Shown: piece by piece, positions 4,502-6,089 of the stretch
Position numbering within the stretch: position 1 is the first letter of the stretch
How the letters are laid out: each line of letters begins with the position of its first letter
NCBI GenBank assembly: GCA_016234205.1
Contig: JACRGN010000324.1
Span: forward strand, 1 to 6,089
From: Nitrospinota bacterium
GTDB taxonomy: Bacteria; Nitrospinota; Nitrospinia; UBA9942
Direction of reading: 5' to 3'
DNA length: 6,089 nucleotides
The notes under the pieces: model-generated
What the model saw: the letters and a program-made list of their open reading frames with translations, nothing else
What the model was told of the DNA's origin: nothing
Databases searched by the model: none
Position numbers and translations under genes: made by a program

Positions 4502-6089
4502 CCAAAGAGTGAAACAATCTTTGATTTCTCCACATCTATCAAACCTTTATCAGTAATTTTTAGTTCAGGTATTACAGGGAGTGATAAAAATGAAAGAGAC
4601 ATGAAGGGATGAGTAAGTTTACATCCAAGCCTTTTGGCAGCAAAATTTACTCTTTCCACTCCTTCTTTGACTTCGTTCAATGATTTATCAGACATGAGTC
4701 CTGCTATGGGGAGTGGGAGGGATTCAATAACCTTCCCATCCCTTACCACAACCTGCCCCCCTTTAAGATGAATAATCTCATTTACAGCAGAGAGCATATC
4801 CTTATCGTTAGTCCCTACAGTTATTATATTGTGCGAGTCGTGAGAGACAGATGATGCTATTGCCCCCCTCTTTAGGCTAAATCCTTTAACAAATCCAATA
4901 CCAATATTCTTTGAGGCGAGATGCCTCTCTATAACAGAAATCTTAATAATATCCCTATCTATATCTGCAACAACCATCTCTTCATCAACCCTTGCCTTTT
5001 CTATCCTTGTTCTGGTTATCAATTGTCCTGATACAATTTCAATAACCTTTATCATTCTTCCCCCTGCCTTAACCTTTAAATCATCGGCAGACAGGGGTTT
5101 TACATTCATTGAACTTCTTAGATGTATAGGATTTTCCGATGGTATTACTGGAATAAGGCATCCATTTTCGGCAACTAATCTACCTCTTTTAAATACCTTT
5201 TTGATATTAAAATTCTTAAGACTATCAAAGACAATAAAATCTGCATTATAGCCGGGGGCAATTGCCCCAAATTTATTCAGGTGAAAATACTCGGCTGGAT
5301 TCAGTGTTGCCATCCTCACAGCGGTTACAGGGTCTATCCCCCATTTAATCGCTGTCTTAACCATAAAATTAATATGCCCTTCCTTTACAATATCAACAGG
5401 GTTTCTGTCATCTGTAACAAACATGAATCTCCTGTTATTTTGAGATGTGATGAGGGGGAGCAAGGATTTTAAGTTCTTGGCAATAGTCCCCTCACGGAGC
5501 ATTATATACATCCCCTTTTCAAGTTTCTCCCTTGCCTCGTCAATCGTAGTGCATTCATGGTCAGACCTTATACCTGCACTTATGTATGCACTTAATCCCT
5601 TTCCAGAAAGCCCAGGGGCATGTCCGTCTATTACCTTCCCCTTCATAATGCCTATCTTTTTTAGAACACTATCGTCCCTGTGGATTACACCAGAATAATT
5701 CATCATCTCTGCAAGCCCCAAGACCCAGGGTTTATCAGCAAAGGTGGAAAGGTCATGTGGACCAAGCCTTGCCCCCGATGTCTCCATATCGGTCGCAGGG
5801 ACACATGACGGAAGCATAATAAATATATCAAGCGGAATATTTTTGCTATATTCCGCCATAAATTTTATCCCCTCAAGTCCAAATACATTTGCAATCTCAT
5901 GCGGGTCAATGACGGCTGTCGTTGTGCCTAAAGGTGCTACACCCTTTGCAAATTCAAGAGGTAAAACCATTGAGCTTTCTATATGGACATGCCCGTCTAT
6001 CAATCCCGGAGAGAGATACATCCCCCTAATATCTATTGCCTTTTTTGCCTTATATCTTCCAAAGCCTGCAATCATCCCCTGAAATACTG
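4492..6089 (-). CDS. ade: Adenine deaminase (N-terminus outside window)
   Basis: This metal-dependent amidohydrolase converts adenine to hypoxanthine and ammonia in purine salvage. Numbering from the Met at 6075, the metal-binding HVHIESS (29-35) carries the HxH pair His29/His31. Further family motifs are DPHEIANVFG (58-66), LAEMMN with Glu123, DGHAPGLSGKGL (150-161), SDHECT with His173, and FVTDDRNP with Asp222. The C-terminal adenine-deaminase domain contains VSHDSHNIITVGTND (410-424) and LPLPIAGLMS (453-462). The Met at 6075 is internal. The frame continues to the window edge, adding VFQG before it, which fits the usual strand before '.IAGFG.Y.....ID'. About 40-50 residues are probably missing, compared with a normal length of 550-600. 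All visible catalytic positions are present, so the enzyme should be active. It is cytoplasmic and points towards the channel gene, with 10 bp between their stops. A role linked to the channel is not indicated. Confidence 0.95.
   Translation of the reverse strand, partial: VFQGMIAGFGRYKAKKAIDIRGMYLSPGLIDGHVHIESSMVLPLEFAKGVAPLGTTTAVIDPHEIANVFGLEGIKFMAEYSKNIPLDIFIMLPSCVPATDMETSGARLGPHDLSTFADKPWVLGLAEMMNYSGVIHRDDSVLKKIGIMKGKVIDGHAPGLSGKGLSAYISAGIRSDHECTTIDEAREKLEKGMYIMLREGTIAKNLKSLLPLITSQNNRRFMFVTDDRNPVDIVKEGHINFMVKTAIKWGIDPVTAVRMATLNPAEYFHLNKFGAIAPGYNADFIVFDSLKNFNIKKVFKRGRLVAENGCLIPVIPSENPIHLRSSMNVKPLSADDLKVKAGGRMIKVIEIVSGQLITRTRIEKARVDEEMVVADIDRDIIKISVIERHLASKNIGIGFVKGFSLKRGAIASSVSHDSHNIITVGTNDKDMLSAVNEIIHLKGGQVVVRDGKVIESLPLPIAGLMSDKSLNEVKEGVERVNFAAKRLGCKLTHPFMSLSFLSLPVIPELKITDKGLIDVEKSKIVSLFGRL

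Noticed and set aside
6073..6075. ATG at 6075 as the true start of ade
   Set aside because: The frame continues upstream to the window edge with family-like residues (VFQG), and the N-terminal strand region normal for the family would be missing if translation began here.
5744..6082. A 112-codon open frame on the plus strand inside ade
   Set aside because: It is a shadow of the conserved deaminase coding frame, with no motif or ribosome binding site of its own.
1..6089. CRISPR array, tRNA, rRNA or riboswitch
   Set aside because: No regularly spaced repeat series, cloverleaf pattern or recognisable aptamer core was seen in any intergenic gap, all of which are about 200 bp or shorter.

Overview
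The window comes from an AT-rich bacterial chromosome. It encodes bacterial-type MnmA, an inositol-monophosphatase family enzyme, an MscS-type channel with a cyclic-nucleotide-binding tail, and adenine deaminase. No marker gene fixes the lineage. Codon use, the small haem-copper-oxidase-like protein and the dispersed repeats of environmental-genome type would fit Nitrospirota or Desulfobacterota-like bacteria, but that is a weak inference.

Layout. Positions 1-130 hold the last 32 codons of a probable transposase (+ strand) and a pair of direct repeats that overlap its stop codon, probably the right end of an insertion element. Positions 198-398 (- strand) encode a 66-residue MazE/AbrB-type antitoxin-like protein with a very good ribosome binding site and no toxin beside it. 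Positions 430-598 are non-coding and carry a nested inverted repeat of the dispersed kind.

Positions 599-2963 look like one - strand operon. Its order is mnmA (tRNA 2-thiouridylase), a four-helix membrane protein related to haem-copper oxidase subunit I, and a suhB-like inositol monophosphatase. The gaps are 23 bp and then a 4-bp ATGA overlap. Divergent from mnmA, across a 102-bp gap with a good extended -10 promoter, lies a + strand channel gene (3066-4481). It fuses an MscS core to a C-terminal cyclic-nucleotide-binding domain. Convergent with it, only 10 bp away, is an adenine deaminase gene whose N-terminus lies beyond the right edge.

How the genes relate. The operon mixes tRNA modification, an unexplained membrane protein and a phosphatase, so shared transcription is clearer than shared function. 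The channel and the deaminase are probably independent units.

The most notable feature is that mnmA appears to have absorbed two short repeat-like sequences in frame. One is a GC-rich palindrome near the C-terminus, and the other is a possible repeat near residues 43-52. I see no CRISPR array, RNA gene, phage gene or convincing new multi-gene system. The rest is mostly ordinary housekeeping sequence beside a small mobile-element scar.
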